Source of the DNA: Streptomyces sp. PTY087I2
GTDB lineage: Bacteria > Actinomycetota > Actinomycetes > Streptomycetales > Streptomycetaceae
DNA: 64,000 bases
Direction of reading: 5' to 3'
NCBI RefSeq assembly: GCF_001687325.1
Contig: NZ_LZRD01000004.1
Coordinates: forward strand, 185,186 to 249,185
Below, one piece after another: positions 44,712-53,391 of the stretch; the stretch's first letter is position 1; each line of letters opens with the position of its first letter. The position numbers and the translations under genes were made by a program. A model generated the notes under the pieces. That model saw only the letters and a program-made list of their open reading frames with translations. It had not been told where the DNA came from and did no database searches.

Positions 44712-45536
44712 ATGTCTGAGTTGTCCAGCGCCAAGAAGCAGGCAGACAACGTCAACACAGCCTCGTCCCACACGCTTCTGGAAGGGCGGCTCGGGTATCA
44801 CCTCGAGTCCGCCCTTCTGGTGCGTGCGCTGACCCACCGTTCGTACGCGTACGAGAACGGCGGCCTGCCCACCAACGAGCGGCTCGAATTCCTCGGGGAT
44901 TCGGTGCTCGGCCTGGTGGTCACGGACACGCTGTACCGCACCCACCCCGACCTGCCCGAAGGCCAGCTGGCCAAGTTGCGGGCCGCGGTGGTCAACTCGC
45001 GTGCGCTGGCGGAAGTGGGCCGCGGCCTCGAACTCGGCTCCTTCATCCGGCTCGGCCGCGGTGAAGAGGGCACGGGGGGCCGGGACAAGGCATCCATCCT
45101 CGCCGACACACTGGAAGCAGTGATCGGCGCGGTCTATCTCGACCAGGGCCTCAGCGCGGCCTCGGAGCTGGTCCACCGGCTCTTCGACCCGCTGATCGAC
45201 AGGTCCTCGAACCTCGGCGCCGGCCTGGACTGGAAGACCAGCCTCCAGGAGCTCACCGCGAGCGAGAGCCTCGGAGTCCCCGAGTACCTCGTCACGGAGA
45301 CCGGTCCGGATCACGAGAAGACCTTCACTGCTGCCGCTCGCGTCGGTGGTGTCTCGTACGGCACCGGCACCGGCCGTAGCAAGAAGGAAGCGGAGCAGCA
45401 GGCGGCCGAGTCCGCCTGGCGCGAGATCAGCGCCGCCGCGGAGGCACGGCAGGCCGCGGAGAAGTCCGCGGCCGACGGAGGGGCCGCCGACACCCCTGCC
45501 GACCCGTCGCCGAACACGGACGCGGCTCCGGCCTGA
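44712..45536 (+). CDS. rnc: Ribonuclease III (AbsB)
   Basis: A 274-residue RNase III. The catalytic signature [14 protein letters not shown] (55-68) holds the metal-binding acidic residues, and [22 protein letters not shown] supplies the others. A double-stranded RNA-binding domain occupies about 175-245. The Ala-rich C-terminal tail is typical of Streptomyces. In S. coelicolor this gene is absB, which controls antibiotic clusters globally through mRNA cleavage. ATG 44712 follows GAGAGG. Confidence 0.95.
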   Translation: MSELSSAKKQADNVNTASSHTLLEGRLGYHLESALLVRALTHRSYAYENGGLPTNERLEFLGDSVLGLVVTDTLYRTHPDLPEGQLAKLRAAVVNSRALAEVGRGLELGSFIRLGRGEEGTGGRDKASILADTLEAVIGAVYLDQGLSAASELVHRLFDPLIDRSSNLGAGLDWKTSLQELTASESLGVPEYLVTETGPDHEKTFTAAARVGGVSYGTGTGRSKKEAEQQAAESAWREISAAAEARQAAEKSAADGGAADTPADPSPNTDAAPA

Positions 45537-45547
45537 AGCTGTACGAG

Positions 45548-45580
45548 AACCCCTCGGTGCCCTGCGCACCGGGGGGTTTT
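45548..45580 (+). terminator. rnc terminator with U-tract
   Basis: AACCCCTCGGTGC, loop CCTGC, GCACCGGGGGGTTTT. This intrinsic terminator, 11 bases after the stop, ends the yceD-rpmF-rnc operon and separates it from mutM. Confidence 0.75.
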
Positions 45581-45675
45581 CCCTGTCCAGGGGCGGCTCC
45601 CGGACCGCTGTGGTCACTGCGTTTTCGCCCGCCCCGTCCCCCGTACTACCGTCGATGTGTCTGGAGTGGTGCACC

Positions 45676-46536
45676 GTGCCCGAGCTGCCCGAGGTCGAAG
45701 TCGTCCGCAGGGGCCTGGAGCGCTGGGTCAGCGGCCGCACTGTCACCGAGGTCGAGGTCCTGCACCCGCGCTCGGTCCGCCGGCACCTCGCGGGCGGCGT
45801 CGACTTCGCCGCCCGGCTGCGCGGGGCCCGCTTCGGCACGGCGATGCGGCGCGGCAAGTACCTCTGGGTGCCGATCGAGGAGGCCTCCGCCTCGCTGCTC
45901 GGCCACCTCGGGATGAGCGGCCAGCTGCTGGTGCAGCCCGCGGACGCGCCCGACGAGAAGCACCTGCGGATCCGGATGCGGTTCGACGACGAGCTCGGCA
46001 CCGAACTGCGCTTCGTCGACCAGCGGACCTTCGGCGGACTCTCGCTGCACGGCAACACCCCCGACGGGCTGCCGGACACCATCGCGCACATCGCCCGGGA
46101 CCCGCTCGACCCACTCTTCGACGACGCCGCGTTCCACACCGCGCTGCGCCTGCGCCGTACCACCGTCAAGCGCGCCCTGCTCGACCAGTCGCTGATCAGC
46201 GGCGTCGGCAACATCTACGCCGACGAGGCGCTCTGGCGGGCCAGGCTGCACTACGACCGGCCTACCGCGACCCTGACCCGCCCCAAGTCCGCCGAACTCC
46301 TCGGCCACGCCCGCGACGTCATGAACGCGGCCCTCGCCCAGGGCGGCACCAGCTTCGACAGCCTGTACGTCAACGTGAACGGCGAGTCCGGCTACTTCGA
46401 CCGGTCGCTCGACGCGTACGGCCGGGAGGGCGAGCCCTGCAACCGGTGCTCCACGCCGATGCGCCGCCGCGCCTGGATGAACCGCTCCAGCTACTACTGC
46501 CCGCGCTGTCAGCGGCCGCCGCGCGCCTCGTCGTAA
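45676..46536 (+). CDS. mutM: Formamidopyrimidine-DNA glycosylase
   Basis: A 286-residue Fpg/MutM base-excision enzyme removing 8-oxoguanine. After removal of the first residue, the N-terminus [14 protein letters not shown] supplies the catalytic proline and glutamate, which fixes the start at GTG 45676. The helix-two-turn-helix [13 protein letters not shown] and the zinc finger CNRC...CPRC at the C-terminus are complete. The last 28 bases overlap the convergent hxlR-type gene. Confidence 0.94.
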   Translation: MPELPEVEVVRRGLERWVSGRTVTEVEVLHPRSVRRHLAGGVDFAARLRGARFGTAMRRGKYLWVPIEEASASLLGHLGMSGQLLVQPADAPDEKHLRIRMRFDDELGTELRFVDQRTFGGLSLHGNTPDGLPDTIAHIARDPLDPLFDDAAFHTALRLRRTTVKRALLDQSLISGVGNIYADEALWRARLHYDRPTATLTRPKSAELLGHARDVMNAALAQGGTSFDSLYVNVNGESGYFDRSLDAYGREGEPCNRCSTPMRRRAWMNRSSYYCPRCQRPPRASS

Positions 46537-46907
46537 CGCGCCCGGGCGGCCAGGACCTCGTCCATCCGCCCCTCGACACAGTGGATGAGGCCGAGGAGCT
46601 TCTCCGCGACCTCGCGCCCGAACGGGGTGAGCTCGTAGTCCACCCGGGGCGGGTTCACCGGCTGGGCCTCCCGCAGGACGAGCCCGTCCCGCTCCAGGGC
46701 GTGCAGGGTCTGGGAGAGCATCTTCTCGCTGACCCCGTCGACCCGGCGGCGCAGCTCGTTGAACCGGAGGCTCTCCTCGTACAGCGCGCCGATCGTCAGA
46801 CCGCCCCACCGCCCGGTGACGTGCTCCAGCGTCGAGCGGGAGGGGCACGCGCGGGAGAAGACGTCGAACGCGAGGCTGTCCGTATCCGTATCCGTGTCGC
46901 TGGCCAT
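46509..46907 (-). CDS. HxlR-family transcriptional regulator
   Basis: A 132-residue winged-helix regulator of the HxlR type ([77 protein letters not shown] spread over residues 21-97). Members usually respond to redox or small electrophiles through a cysteine; Cys21 near the N-terminus is the candidate. It overlaps mutM by 28 bases tail to tail. A 41-bp inverted repeat with two CTGTACAG palindromes lies 12 bases upstream and may be its own operator. Confidence 0.9.
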   Translation of the reverse strand: MASDTDTDTDSLAFDVFSRACPSRSTLEHVTGRWGGLTIGALYEESLRFNELRRRVDGVSEKMLSQTLHALERDGLVLREAQPVNPPRVDYELTPFGREVAEKLLGLIHCVEGRMDEVLAARARYDEARGGR

Positions 46908-46919
46908 ACCAAAAGCTTA

Positions 46920-46960
46920 CTCCTGTACAGCGCTCACCCCGAGGGAGCGCTGTACAGGAG
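46920..46960. repeat. Inverted repeat with 16-bp perfect arms (operator and/or terminator)
   Basis: The arms 46920-46935 and 46945-46960 (CTCCTGTACAGCGCTC and its complement) flank a 9-base spacer. Each arm itself contains the palindrome CTGTACAG (46923-46930 and 46950-46957), centres 27 bp apart. It lies 21 bases after the CAP-gene stop and 12 bases before the HxlR start. Confidence 0.75.
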
Positions 46961-46981
46961 CAAGGGGACCGGCGGCCGGGT

Positions 46982-47944
46982 TCAGAAGCCGAAGTTCTGG
47001 ACCCACCACGGGCCGCCGGGGCCCTCGTGGATGCCGATGCCGATGGTCTTGTAGTCGCAGTTGAGAATGTTCGCCCGGTGGCCTTCGCTGTTCATCCAGC
47101 CCTCCATCACGGCCTGGGCGTCCGCCTGGCCGCGGGCGATGTTCTCCGCCGCCAGTCCCTGGACGCCCGCCTGCGCGGCCCGGTCCCAGGGGGTGTCGCC
47201 GTCCGGGTCCGTGTGGTCGAAGAAGCCGCGGGCCGCCATGTCCTCGCTGAAGTTCTGGGCGAGCGAGGTCAGCGGGGCGCTCGTGGACAGCGGGGAGCAG
47301 CCGACCTTCGCGCGCTCCTGGTTCACCAGGGCCAGCACCTCGCTGCGTGCGGAGGCGTCGGTCGGGGAAGGGCTCGGCTTCTCGCTGGGCGGCGGGGCCG
47401 TGGAGGTCTTCGGCGGGGCCGGGGTCTTGCTCGCCGGGGCGGAGCTCTTCGCCGGGGCCGAGGTCGGAGCCTTCGACTTCTTCGACGGGGTGGCGGCCGG
47501 CTTCTTCGACGTGGAGGGCGCGGCCGACTTCGACGGTGCCTTCGAGGTCTCCGAGGGCGAGGGCGTCTTGGACGGGGTCTTGGAAGGCGTCTTCGACGGC
47601 GACTTGCTCGGCGCCTCGGGGCGCTCGCTGCCCCGGCTGGCGGGGGAGGAAGACCGGTCGGCCGGCGCGGTGGAGCTGCCGCCCTGCGTCAGCAGGTCCG
47701 GGGCGCCGCCGGTGCGCACCTGGTCGGCGGCGGTGGTGTTGCCCGTGGTGTACGTGTCGCCGCCGGGGATCAGACCCGAGGCGACGGCCACCGCGCCGAC
47801 GGCCACGGCCGCCGAGACGCCGAGGAGCCCGGTCCGGATCGGCACGGCGGACTTCTTCCGGCGTGTGCCCCGGCCCCGGGAAGCGGCCTTGGCCGCGGGC
47901 TGCTCAGCGGCGGGGCCTGCGGCGGATCGTCGGTGGCGTCCCAT
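46982..47944 (-). CDS. CAP/SCP-domain protein with Pro/Lys/Ser-rich stalk
   Basis: A 320-residue exported or membrane-tethered protein. A basic N-terminal tail (1-36) precedes one hydrophobic segment (about 37-59). A long Pro/Ser/Thr/Lys-rich linker with SKTPSKTPSKTPS repeats (about 85-190) follows, then a CAP (CRISP/PR-1-like) domain (about 196-320): LALVNQERAKVGCSPL, LAQNFSEDMAARGFFDHTDPDG, AENIARGQ and GWMNSEGHRANILNCDYKTIGIGI. Bacterial CAP proteins of this YkwD type are extracellular, with uncertain activity. No ydaO-type riboswitch is recognisable upstream. Confidence 0.87.
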   Translation of the reverse strand: MGRHRRSAAGPAAEQPAAKAASRGRGTRRKKSAVPIRTGLLGVSAAVAVGAVAVASGLIPGGDTYTTGNTTAADQVRTGGAPDLLTQGGSSTAPADRSSSPASRGSERPEAPSKSPSKTPSKTPSKTPSPSETSKAPSKSAAPSTSKKPAATPSKKSKAPTSAPAKSSAPASKTPAPPKTSTAPPPSEKPSPSPTDASARSEVLALVNQERAKVGCSPLSTSAPLTSLAQNFSEDMAARGFFDHTDPDGDTPWDRAAQAGVQGLAAENIARGQADAQAVMEGWMNSEGHRANILNCDYKTIGIGIHEGPGGPWWVQNFGF

Positions 47945-48187
47945 GCGCTGTGCCTTCCTGATTCTCCGGACGTCGTTGCGACGTCACGCGACTGCCCCGT
48001 TTGCTGATGCTGGACGGCCCCGATGATCGAATGCGATCGGGCGGGGAGCGAATGGTGCTTGATCGACTTTCCGTCGACGACCGTCCGATACTCACCCGAT
48101 CGAGTGAGGCTGTTGCGACGGGACTGTAGCCCATGGGCGAAAGGGGGCGGCGTGCTTCTTGAGCAATTGGCCGGTTAGCGTTCGGGC

Positions 48188-48469
48188 ATGAACGAAGAAG
48201 CACGCCTCGTCGTCTGGGTACGCGGCCGAGTACAGCAAGTAGGCTTCCGCTGGTTCACCAGGGCAAACGCTTTGGAGATCGGCGGGCTCATCGGGTTCGC
48301 CCTCAATCTCGACGACGGCCGGGTGCAGATCGTTGCTGAGGGCCGACGTGAGAATTGCCACCGTCTGCTGGACTGGCTGCGGTCCGACGACACACCCGGG
48401 CGCGTGGACGGCGTCACTGAGATCTGGGACACCCCGCGCGGTGGATACGACGGATTCGCCATCCGCTGA
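48188..48469 (+). CDS. acyP: Acylphosphatase
   Basis: A 93-residue acylphosphatase. The catalytic Arg21 is in [11 protein letters not shown] and Asn40 in [17 protein letters not shown]. It hydrolyses carboxyl-phosphate bonds such as in acetyl- or 1,3-bisphosphoglycerate. ATG 48188 opens the conserved reading; the gene stands alone. From memory it lies two genes before smc in S. coelicolor as well. Confidence 0.92.
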   Translation: MNEEARLVVWVRGRVQQVGFRWFTRANALEIGGLIGFALNLDDGRVQIVAEGRRENCHRLLDWLRSDDTPGRVDGVTEIWDTPRGGYDGFAIR

Positions 48470-48907
48470 TCCCGTCCGGAGCGCCCCCTTCCGATCCGCT
48501 CCGTGAACGCCGCGCGCCGAACGGTCACCGGAACGCCCGCTCGGCCCCCGCACCCGAAATGACCTGCGACGGGACCCGGCGGCGACCGATGGTTGCCAGA
48601 TGCGGGATGTCGTGCAAGGCTGCGGCATTGACGAAGATCCGCGCACCCCTCGGGGTCCCGCAGGAGAGTCGCGCCGCATGATCGTCCAGCCGCGCGCCCC
48701 CGGGACACCCGGGTACACAGGGTGTGATCGTGTTGACCGTCAAACTTTTTGGTGAGACGCTGAAAACCCCGCGCACCTTAGCTGTTCGGTAGAGCTGATT
48801 AGCAGCAGAACCGCAGTGGTGACAGAGCCCTGCCGAGCACCGCGGGTGCGATCCCCTGACGACCCACACCGCATCGGTCGGTCACTCATTGTGGAGGACC
48901 ATCCATC
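48470..48907. other. 438-bp gap before the small coiled-coil gene
   Basis: The gap holds a minus-strand doubtful ORF (48525-48776), the palindrome pair CCCGGGACACCCGGG (near 48698-48712), TTGACCGTCAA near 48733 and the promoter of the small coiled-coil gene. I see no RNA gene that I can name. Confidence 0.4.
48525..48776 (-). CDS. Doubtful small ORF, unknown
   Basis: An 83-codon frame from GTG 48776, including LTVNTITPCVPGCPGG and the C-terminal GARIFVNAAALHDIPHLATIGRRRVPSQV. Third positions are moderately G/C-rich, and the end looks protein-like, but no ribosome site or family is evident. It could be a real antisense-oriented small gene or a decayed remnant. Confidence 0.3.
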   Translation of the reverse strand: MRGVFSVSPKSLTVNTITPCVPGCPGGARLDDHAARLSCGTPRGARIFVNAAALHDIPHLATIGRRRVPSQVISGAGAERAFR

Positions 48908-49120
48908 ATGGCAAAGGCGCTTCTCGGTTACGTCGGCGGTTCCGACCCGCGACTCCTCGCCGAGATGCGACGGCTCCAGCAGCGCGTCCAGGACCTGGAA
49001 TCCGAGCTCACCCGGATCCAGGACGAGAACGACGCGCTGAACGCCGCCGCCCAGCACCAGGAGTCGCTGCTCGACAGCATCGACATCGACGTACCCCAGG
49101 GCGAGCCTGCACTGACCTGA
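48908..49120 (+). CDS. Small coiled-coil protein, conserved in Streptomyces
   Basis: A 70-residue soluble protein: AKALLGYVGGSDPRLLAEMRRLQQRVQDLESELTRIQDENDAL forms a probable coiled coil (about 15-50), and the tail ends DIDVPQGEPALT. ATG 48908 follows TGGAGGA at good distance. It has no known domain. Conserved ends around a heptad helix suggest a homodimer or adaptor. It lies between acyP and smc; a link with chromosome segregation is only positional. Confidence 0.8.
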   Translation: MAKALLGYVGGSDPRLLAEMRRLQQRVQDLESELTRIQDENDALNAAAQHQESLLDSIDIDVPQGEPALT

Positions 49121-49127
49121 CCTTCAC

Positions 49128-49143
49128 GGCCCCTTCGGGCCGG
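49128..49143 (+). terminator. Short hairpin after the coiled-coil gene
   Basis: CGGCCC, loop CTTC, GGGCCG: a 6-bp stem starting eight bases after the stop. It is weak; the stronger terminator at 49331 may be the real end. Confidence 0.4.
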
Positions 49144-49149
49144 TCGGGC

Positions 49150-49358
49150 CGGGCACGCTCAGTAGCCTCGGAATCTCATTGATCCGTCCTGCGTCACGGA
49201 TCGCCGTCCCCGAACACCGGGGTCCCCGCACCGCCGGGGATGCCGATGTCCGGCGTACGACGATGCACCGCGCGGGCCACAGCTGGATGAACGGCGACGC
49301 CTGCTGCACAGCGACGCCGACAAGATTCACAGGGACGCTTCGGCGTCCCTTTTTCTTT
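49150..49358 (+). ncRNA. Candidate small RNA or structured 3' region upstream of smc
   Basis: This non-coding stretch contains a stem GATCCGT/ACGGATC (near 49181-49202) and other short GC stems and ends in a classical intrinsic terminator (49331-49358). It could be an independent small RNA or a long 3' end of the coiled-coil gene's transcript. No known RNA family is recognised. It lies in the 337-bp gap 49121-49457. Confidence 0.3.
49331..49358 (+). terminator. Intrinsic terminator with UUCG loop and U-tract
   Basis: AGGGACGC, TTCG, GCGTCCCT followed by TTTTCTTT. True U-tracts are uncommon in this genome, which marks it as a strong terminator. It lies 100 bases before smc. Confidence 0.85.
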
Positions 49359-49457
49359 GCCCGACCCCCACCCCGGACCTACCGGCCTTCGCTTACCGTC
49401 TGATGTGCCCTGCACCTTCATCAGCGAAACCGAGAGCGAAAGGTAGAGTCCGGCGGC

Positions 49458-52400
49458 GTGCACCTCAAGGCCCTGACCCTGCGTGGTTTCAAATCGTTCG
49501 CGTCCGCCACCACCCTGCGGTTCGAACCGGGGATCACCTGCGTCGTCGGGCCCAATGGATCCGGCAAATCCAATGTGGTGGACGCGCTCTCCTGGGTCAT
49601 GGGGGAACAAGGGGCCAAATCCCTGCGCGGCGGCAAGATGGAAGACGTGATCTTCGCCGGGACGACCGGGCGGCCGCCGCTCGGCCGCGCCGAAGTGTCG
49701 CTGACCATCGACAATTCCGACGGCGCATTGCCCATCGAGTACGCCGAAGTGACGATCACGCGGATCATGTTCCGCAATGGCGGCAGCGAATACCAGATCA
49801 ACGGCGACACGTGCCGGCTGCTCGACATCCAGGAACTCCTCTCCGACTCCGGTATCGGCCGCGAGATGCACGTCATCGTCGGACAGGGCCAGTTGGACTC
49901 CGTCCTGCACGCCGACCCGATGGGCCGCCGCGCCTTCATCGAGGAGGCCGCGGGAGTCCTCAAGCACCGCAAGCGGAAAGAGAAGGCGCTGCGGAAGCTG
50001 GACGCGATGGGCGCCAACCTGGCCCGGGTCCAGGACCTCACCGACGAACTGCGCCGCCAGCTCAAGCCGCTCGGCCGGCAGGCCGCCGTCGCCCGCCGCG
50101 CCGCCGTCATCCAGGCCGACCTGCGCGATGCCCGGCTCCGGCTCCTCGCCGACGACCTGGTGACCCTGCGGGACGCGCTGCGCGACGAGATCGCCGACGA
50201 GGCGGAGCTGAAGAAGCGCAAGGACGCGGCCGAGGCCGAGCTGAGGACGGCGCTCGCCCGTGAGGCCGAGTTGGAGGGCGAGGTGCGCCGGCTCGCGCCC
50301 CGGCTCCAGCGCGCCCAGCAGACCTGGTACGAGCTCTCCCAGCTCGCCGAGCGGGTCCGCGGCACGATCTCGCTGGCCGACGCCCGGGTCAGGAGCGCCA
50401 CCCAGCCCCCCACCGAGGAGCGCCGCGGCCGCGACCCAGAAGACCTGGAACGCGAGGCGGCCCGGATCCGCGAGCAGGAGGCGGAGCTGACGGCGGCCCT
50501 GGAGGCGGCCGAACACGCGCTGGAGGACACCGCCGCGCACCGCGCCGACCTGGAGCGCGAGCTGATCGCCGAGGAGCGCCGGCTGAAGGACGCGGCCCGC
50601 GCCATCGCCGACCGCCGCGAAGGGCTCGCCCGGCTGAACGGCCAGGTCAACGCGGCCCGCAGCCGGGCCGGTTCGGCCCAGGCCGAGATCGACCGGCTGG
50701 CCGCGTCCCGCGACGAGGCGCAGGAGCGCGCGGTCACCGCCCAGGAGGAGTACGAGCAGCTCAAGGCCGAGGTCGAGGGCCTGGACGGCGTCGACGAGGA
50801 GCTGACCGCCCGCCACGAGGCCGCCAAGCGGGCGCTGGCCGAGGCCCAGGCCGCCCACAGCACGGCCCGCGACGAGGCCACCGCCGCCGAGCGCAGGCGG
50901 GCGGCGGTCGCGGCCCGCCACGAGGCGCTGGCCCTCGGGCTCCGCCGCAAGGACGGCACGGGCGCGCTGCTCGGCGCCCGTGACCGGCTGACCGGACTCC
51001 TCGGCCCCGCCGCCGAACTGCTCACCGTCGAGCCCGGTTACGAGATCCCGGTCGCGGCCGCCCTCGGCACGGCGGCGGACGCGGTCGCGGTGACGGACCC
51101 GGCCACGGCCGCCGCCGCGATCCGGCTGCTGCGCGAACGGGACGCGGGGCGCGCGGCGATGCTGCTGGGCGGGGCGGCCGGCGGTGCGCCGGAAACCCGG
51201 CCCCATCACGTACCGGAGCAGTCCGGCGAGCAGGTACCCGTACGGGGCGAGGCCCCGCACACCGTGCCCGCCGTGCTGCCCGGCCAGGGCGGCGCTCCCG
51301 GCGAAGCCGCCTCCGTGCCCGCGGGACCCGACACCTCCCCCCTCCGCACCGCCCGCCCCGAGGCGGTCACGGTCACCACCCCGCCCGCCGTCGCCGACCT
51401 CGTGCGCGGGCCCGCCGCGCTCGTCGGGGCCGTCCGGCGGCTCGTCGCGGGCATGGTGGTCGTCGCGACGCTGGAGGACGCCGAGGAACTGGTCGCCGCG
51501 CATCCCGGGCTGACCGCGGTGACCGGGGAAGGGGATGTGCTCTCCGCCCACTTCGCGCACGGCGGGTCCGCCGGGGCGCCCAGTCTGCTGGAGGTGCAGG
51601 CCTCCGTCGACGAGGCCGCCGCCGAGCTGGCCGACCTGGCCGTACGGTGCGAGGAACTGGCCGAGGCCCAGCGCCTGGCGGGGCAGCGGCGCACCGAGCA
51701 GGCCGCGCTCGTCGAGGAGCTGGGGGAGCGCCGCCGGGCGGCCGAACGCGAAAAGTCCGGGTTCGCCCAGCAGCTCGGGCGGCTCGCCGGGACGGCCCGG
51801 AGCGCGGCGGGCGAGGCCGAGCGCATGACCGCCTCCGCCGCCCGCGCCCAGGAGGCCCTGGAGCGGGCGACCGAGGAGGCCGAGGAGCTGGCCGAGCGAC
51901 TGCTGGTCGCCGAGGAGACACCGGCCGAGGAGGAGCCCGACACCTCCGTACGCGACCGGCTCGCCGCCGACGGGGCCAACGCCCGCCAGACCGAGATGGA
52001 GGCCCGGCTCCAGGCCCGTACGCACGAGGAGCGGGTCAAGGCGCTGGCCGGGCGCGCCGATTCGCTGGACCGGGCCGCCCGCGCCGAACGCGAGGCCCGC
52101 ACCCGCGCCGAACAGCGCCGGTCCCGCCTGCGGTACGAGGCCGAGGTCGCCTCCGCCGTCGCCTCGGGCGCCCGTCAGCTGCTGGCCCACGTCGAGGTGT
52201 CCCTCGTACGGGCCGACCAGGAGCGGACGGCGGCCGAGGCGGCGAAGGGCGAGCGGGAACGCGAGCTGGCCGTCGAGCGCGACCGGGGCCGGGAGCTGAA
52301 GGGCGAGCTGGACAAGCTCACCGACTCGGTCCACCGGGGCGAGGTGCTGGGCGCCGAGAAGCGGCTGCGGATCGAGCAGCTGGAGACGAAGGCCCTGGAG

Positions 52401-53180
52401 GAGCTGGGCGTGGAGCCCGCCGGGCTGGTCTCCGAGTACGGCCCCGACCAGCTGGTACCGCCGTCGCCCGCCGCCGAGGGCGAGGAGCTGCCGGAGGACC
52501 CGGAGCACCCGCGCAACCAGCCGAAGCCGTACCGGCGGCCCGAGCAGGAGAAGCGCCTGCGGTCGGCCGAACGGGCGTACCAGCAACTCGGGAAGGTGAA
52601 TCCGCTCGCGCTGGAGGAGTTCTCGGCGCTGGAGGAACGGCACAAGTTCCTGTCCGAGCAGCTTGAAGACCTGAAGAAGACCCGGGCCGATCTGCTCCAG
52701 GTGATCAAGGAGGTCGACGAGCGGGTCGAGCAGGTCTTCACCGAGGCCTACCACGACACCGCCCGGCAGTTCGAGGGCGTGTTCTCGCGGCTCTTCCCCG
52801 GCGGCGAGGGCCGGCTCATCCTCACCGACCCGGACAACATGCTCACCACCGGCGTGGACGTCGAGGCCCGCCCGCCGGGCAAGAAGGTGAAGCGGCTCTC
52901 CCTGCTCTCGGGCGGCGAGCGGTCCCTCACGGCGGTGGCGCTGCTGGTCTCGATCTTCAAGGCCCGGCCCAGCCCGTTCTACGTGATGGACGAGGTCGAG
53001 GCCGCGCTCGACGACACCAACCTTCAGCGGCTGATCCGGATCATGGAGGAGCTCCAGGAGAGCTCGCAGCTGATCGTGATCACCCATCAGAAGCGGACGA
53101 TGGAGGTCGCCGACGCGCTGTACGGCGTGTCCATGCAGGGCGACGGGGTCTCGAAGGTCATCAGCCAGCGGCTGCGCTGA
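49458..53180 (+). CDS. smc: Chromosome segregation protein SMC
   Basis: A 1240-residue SMC ATPase that, with ScpAB, organises and segregates chromosomes. The N-terminal Walker A is GPNGSGKSN (31-39). Long coiled coils flank a hinge at about 500-690. The C-terminal signature is LSGGE (1150-1154) and Walker B is VMDEVEAALDD (Asp1178, Glu1179). Residues about 575-637 are a Pro/Gly/Ala-rich low-complexity insert within the hinge (HHVPEQSGEQVPVRGEAP...), which makes the protein longer than the ~1,190 residues usual for the family. GTG 49458 starts at the conserved HLKALTLRGFKSFA. Confidence 0.95.
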   Translation: MHLKALTLRGFKSFASATTLRFEPGITCVVGPNGSGKSNVVDALSWVMGEQGAKSLRGGKMEDVIFAGTTGRPPLGRAEVSLTIDNSDGALPIEYAEVTITRIMFRNGGSEYQINGDTCRLLDIQELLSDSGIGREMHVIVGQGQLDSVLHADPMGRRAFIEEAAGVLKHRKRKEKALRKLDAMGANLARVQDLTDELRRQLKPLGRQAAVARRAAVIQADLRDARLRLLADDLVTLRDALRDEIADEAELKKRKDAAEAELRTALAREAELEGEVRRLAPRLQRAQQTWYELSQLAERVRGTISLADARVRSATQPPTEERRGRDPEDLEREAARIREQEAELTAALEAAEHALEDTAAHRADLERELIAEERRLKDAARAIADRREGLARLNGQVNAARSRAGSAQAEIDRLAASRDEAQERAVTAQEEYEQLKAEVEGLDGVDEELTARHEAAKRALAEAQAAHSTARDEATAAERRRAAVAARHEALALGLRRKDGTGALLGARDRLTGLLGPAAELLTVEPGYEIPVAAALGTAADAVAVTDPATAAAAIRLLRERDAGRAAMLLGGAAGGAPETRPHHVPEQSGEQVPVRGEAPHTVPAVLPGQGGAPGEAASVPAGPDTSPLRTARPEAVTVTTPPAVADLVRGPAALVGAVRRLVAGMVVVATLEDAEELVAAHPGLTAVTGEGDVLSAHFAHGGSAGAPSLLEVQASVDEAAAELADLAVRCEELAEAQRLAGQRRTEQAALVEELGERRRAAEREKSGFAQQLGRLAGTARSAAGEAERMTASAARAQEALERATEEAEELAERLLVAEETPAEEEPDTSVRDRLAADGANARQTEMEARLQARTHEERVKALAGRADSLDRAARAEREARTRAEQRRSRLRYEAEVASAVASGARQLLAHVEVSLVRADQERTAAEAAKGERERELAVERDRGRELKGELDKLTDSVHRGEVLGAEKRLRIEQLETKALEELGVEPAGLVSEYGPDQLVPPSPAAEGEELPEDPEHPRNQPKPYRRPEQEKRLRSAERAYQQLGKVNPLALEEFSALEERHKFLSEQLEDLKKTRADLLQVIKEVDERVEQVFTEAYHDTARQFEGVFSRLFPGGEGRLILTDPDNMLTTGVDVEARPPGKKVKRLSLLSGGERSLTAVALLVSIFKARPSPFYVMDEVEAALDDTNLQRLIRIMEELQESSQLIVITHQKRTMEVADALYGVSMQGDGVSKVISQRLR

Positions 53181-53258
53181 CTCTGACTCTTTACCGAATC
53201 ATCAGAGGTTCAACGCACCTTTTGCGCACCCCGGGGTACACGGCACCAGACCCGCTAT

Positions 53259-53286
53259 TTGACTTCGATTCTTGAACGCATAACCT
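53259..53286 (+). promoter_or_regulatory. Possible glcP promoter
   Basis: TTGACT (53259-53264) and TAACCT (53281-53286) are separated by 16 bases in an AT-richer part of the 211-bp gap after smc. It is a reasonable housekeeping-type promoter, about 100 bases before the glcP start. Confidence 0.4.
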
Positions 53287-53391
53287 CTGCGAAGTTGATT
53301 TGGTCTTCAAGTGGTGGCGAGCCGGATGGTGTGCGCCACTGGGAAGGCTCACACCCCACGTCTGACCCCCGGCCAGGCATCAGGAGTTCAC

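Noticed and set aside
47945..48187. A ydaO-type (c-di-AMP) riboswitch upstream of the CAP-domain gene
   Set aside because: Such elements precede some Streptomyces wall-lytic genes, but I could not find the conserved core here, and the gap is short.
49179..49403. A 74-codon frame before smc
   Set aside because: It reads straight through a strong intrinsic terminator, is Arg/Pro-rich and has no ribosome site.
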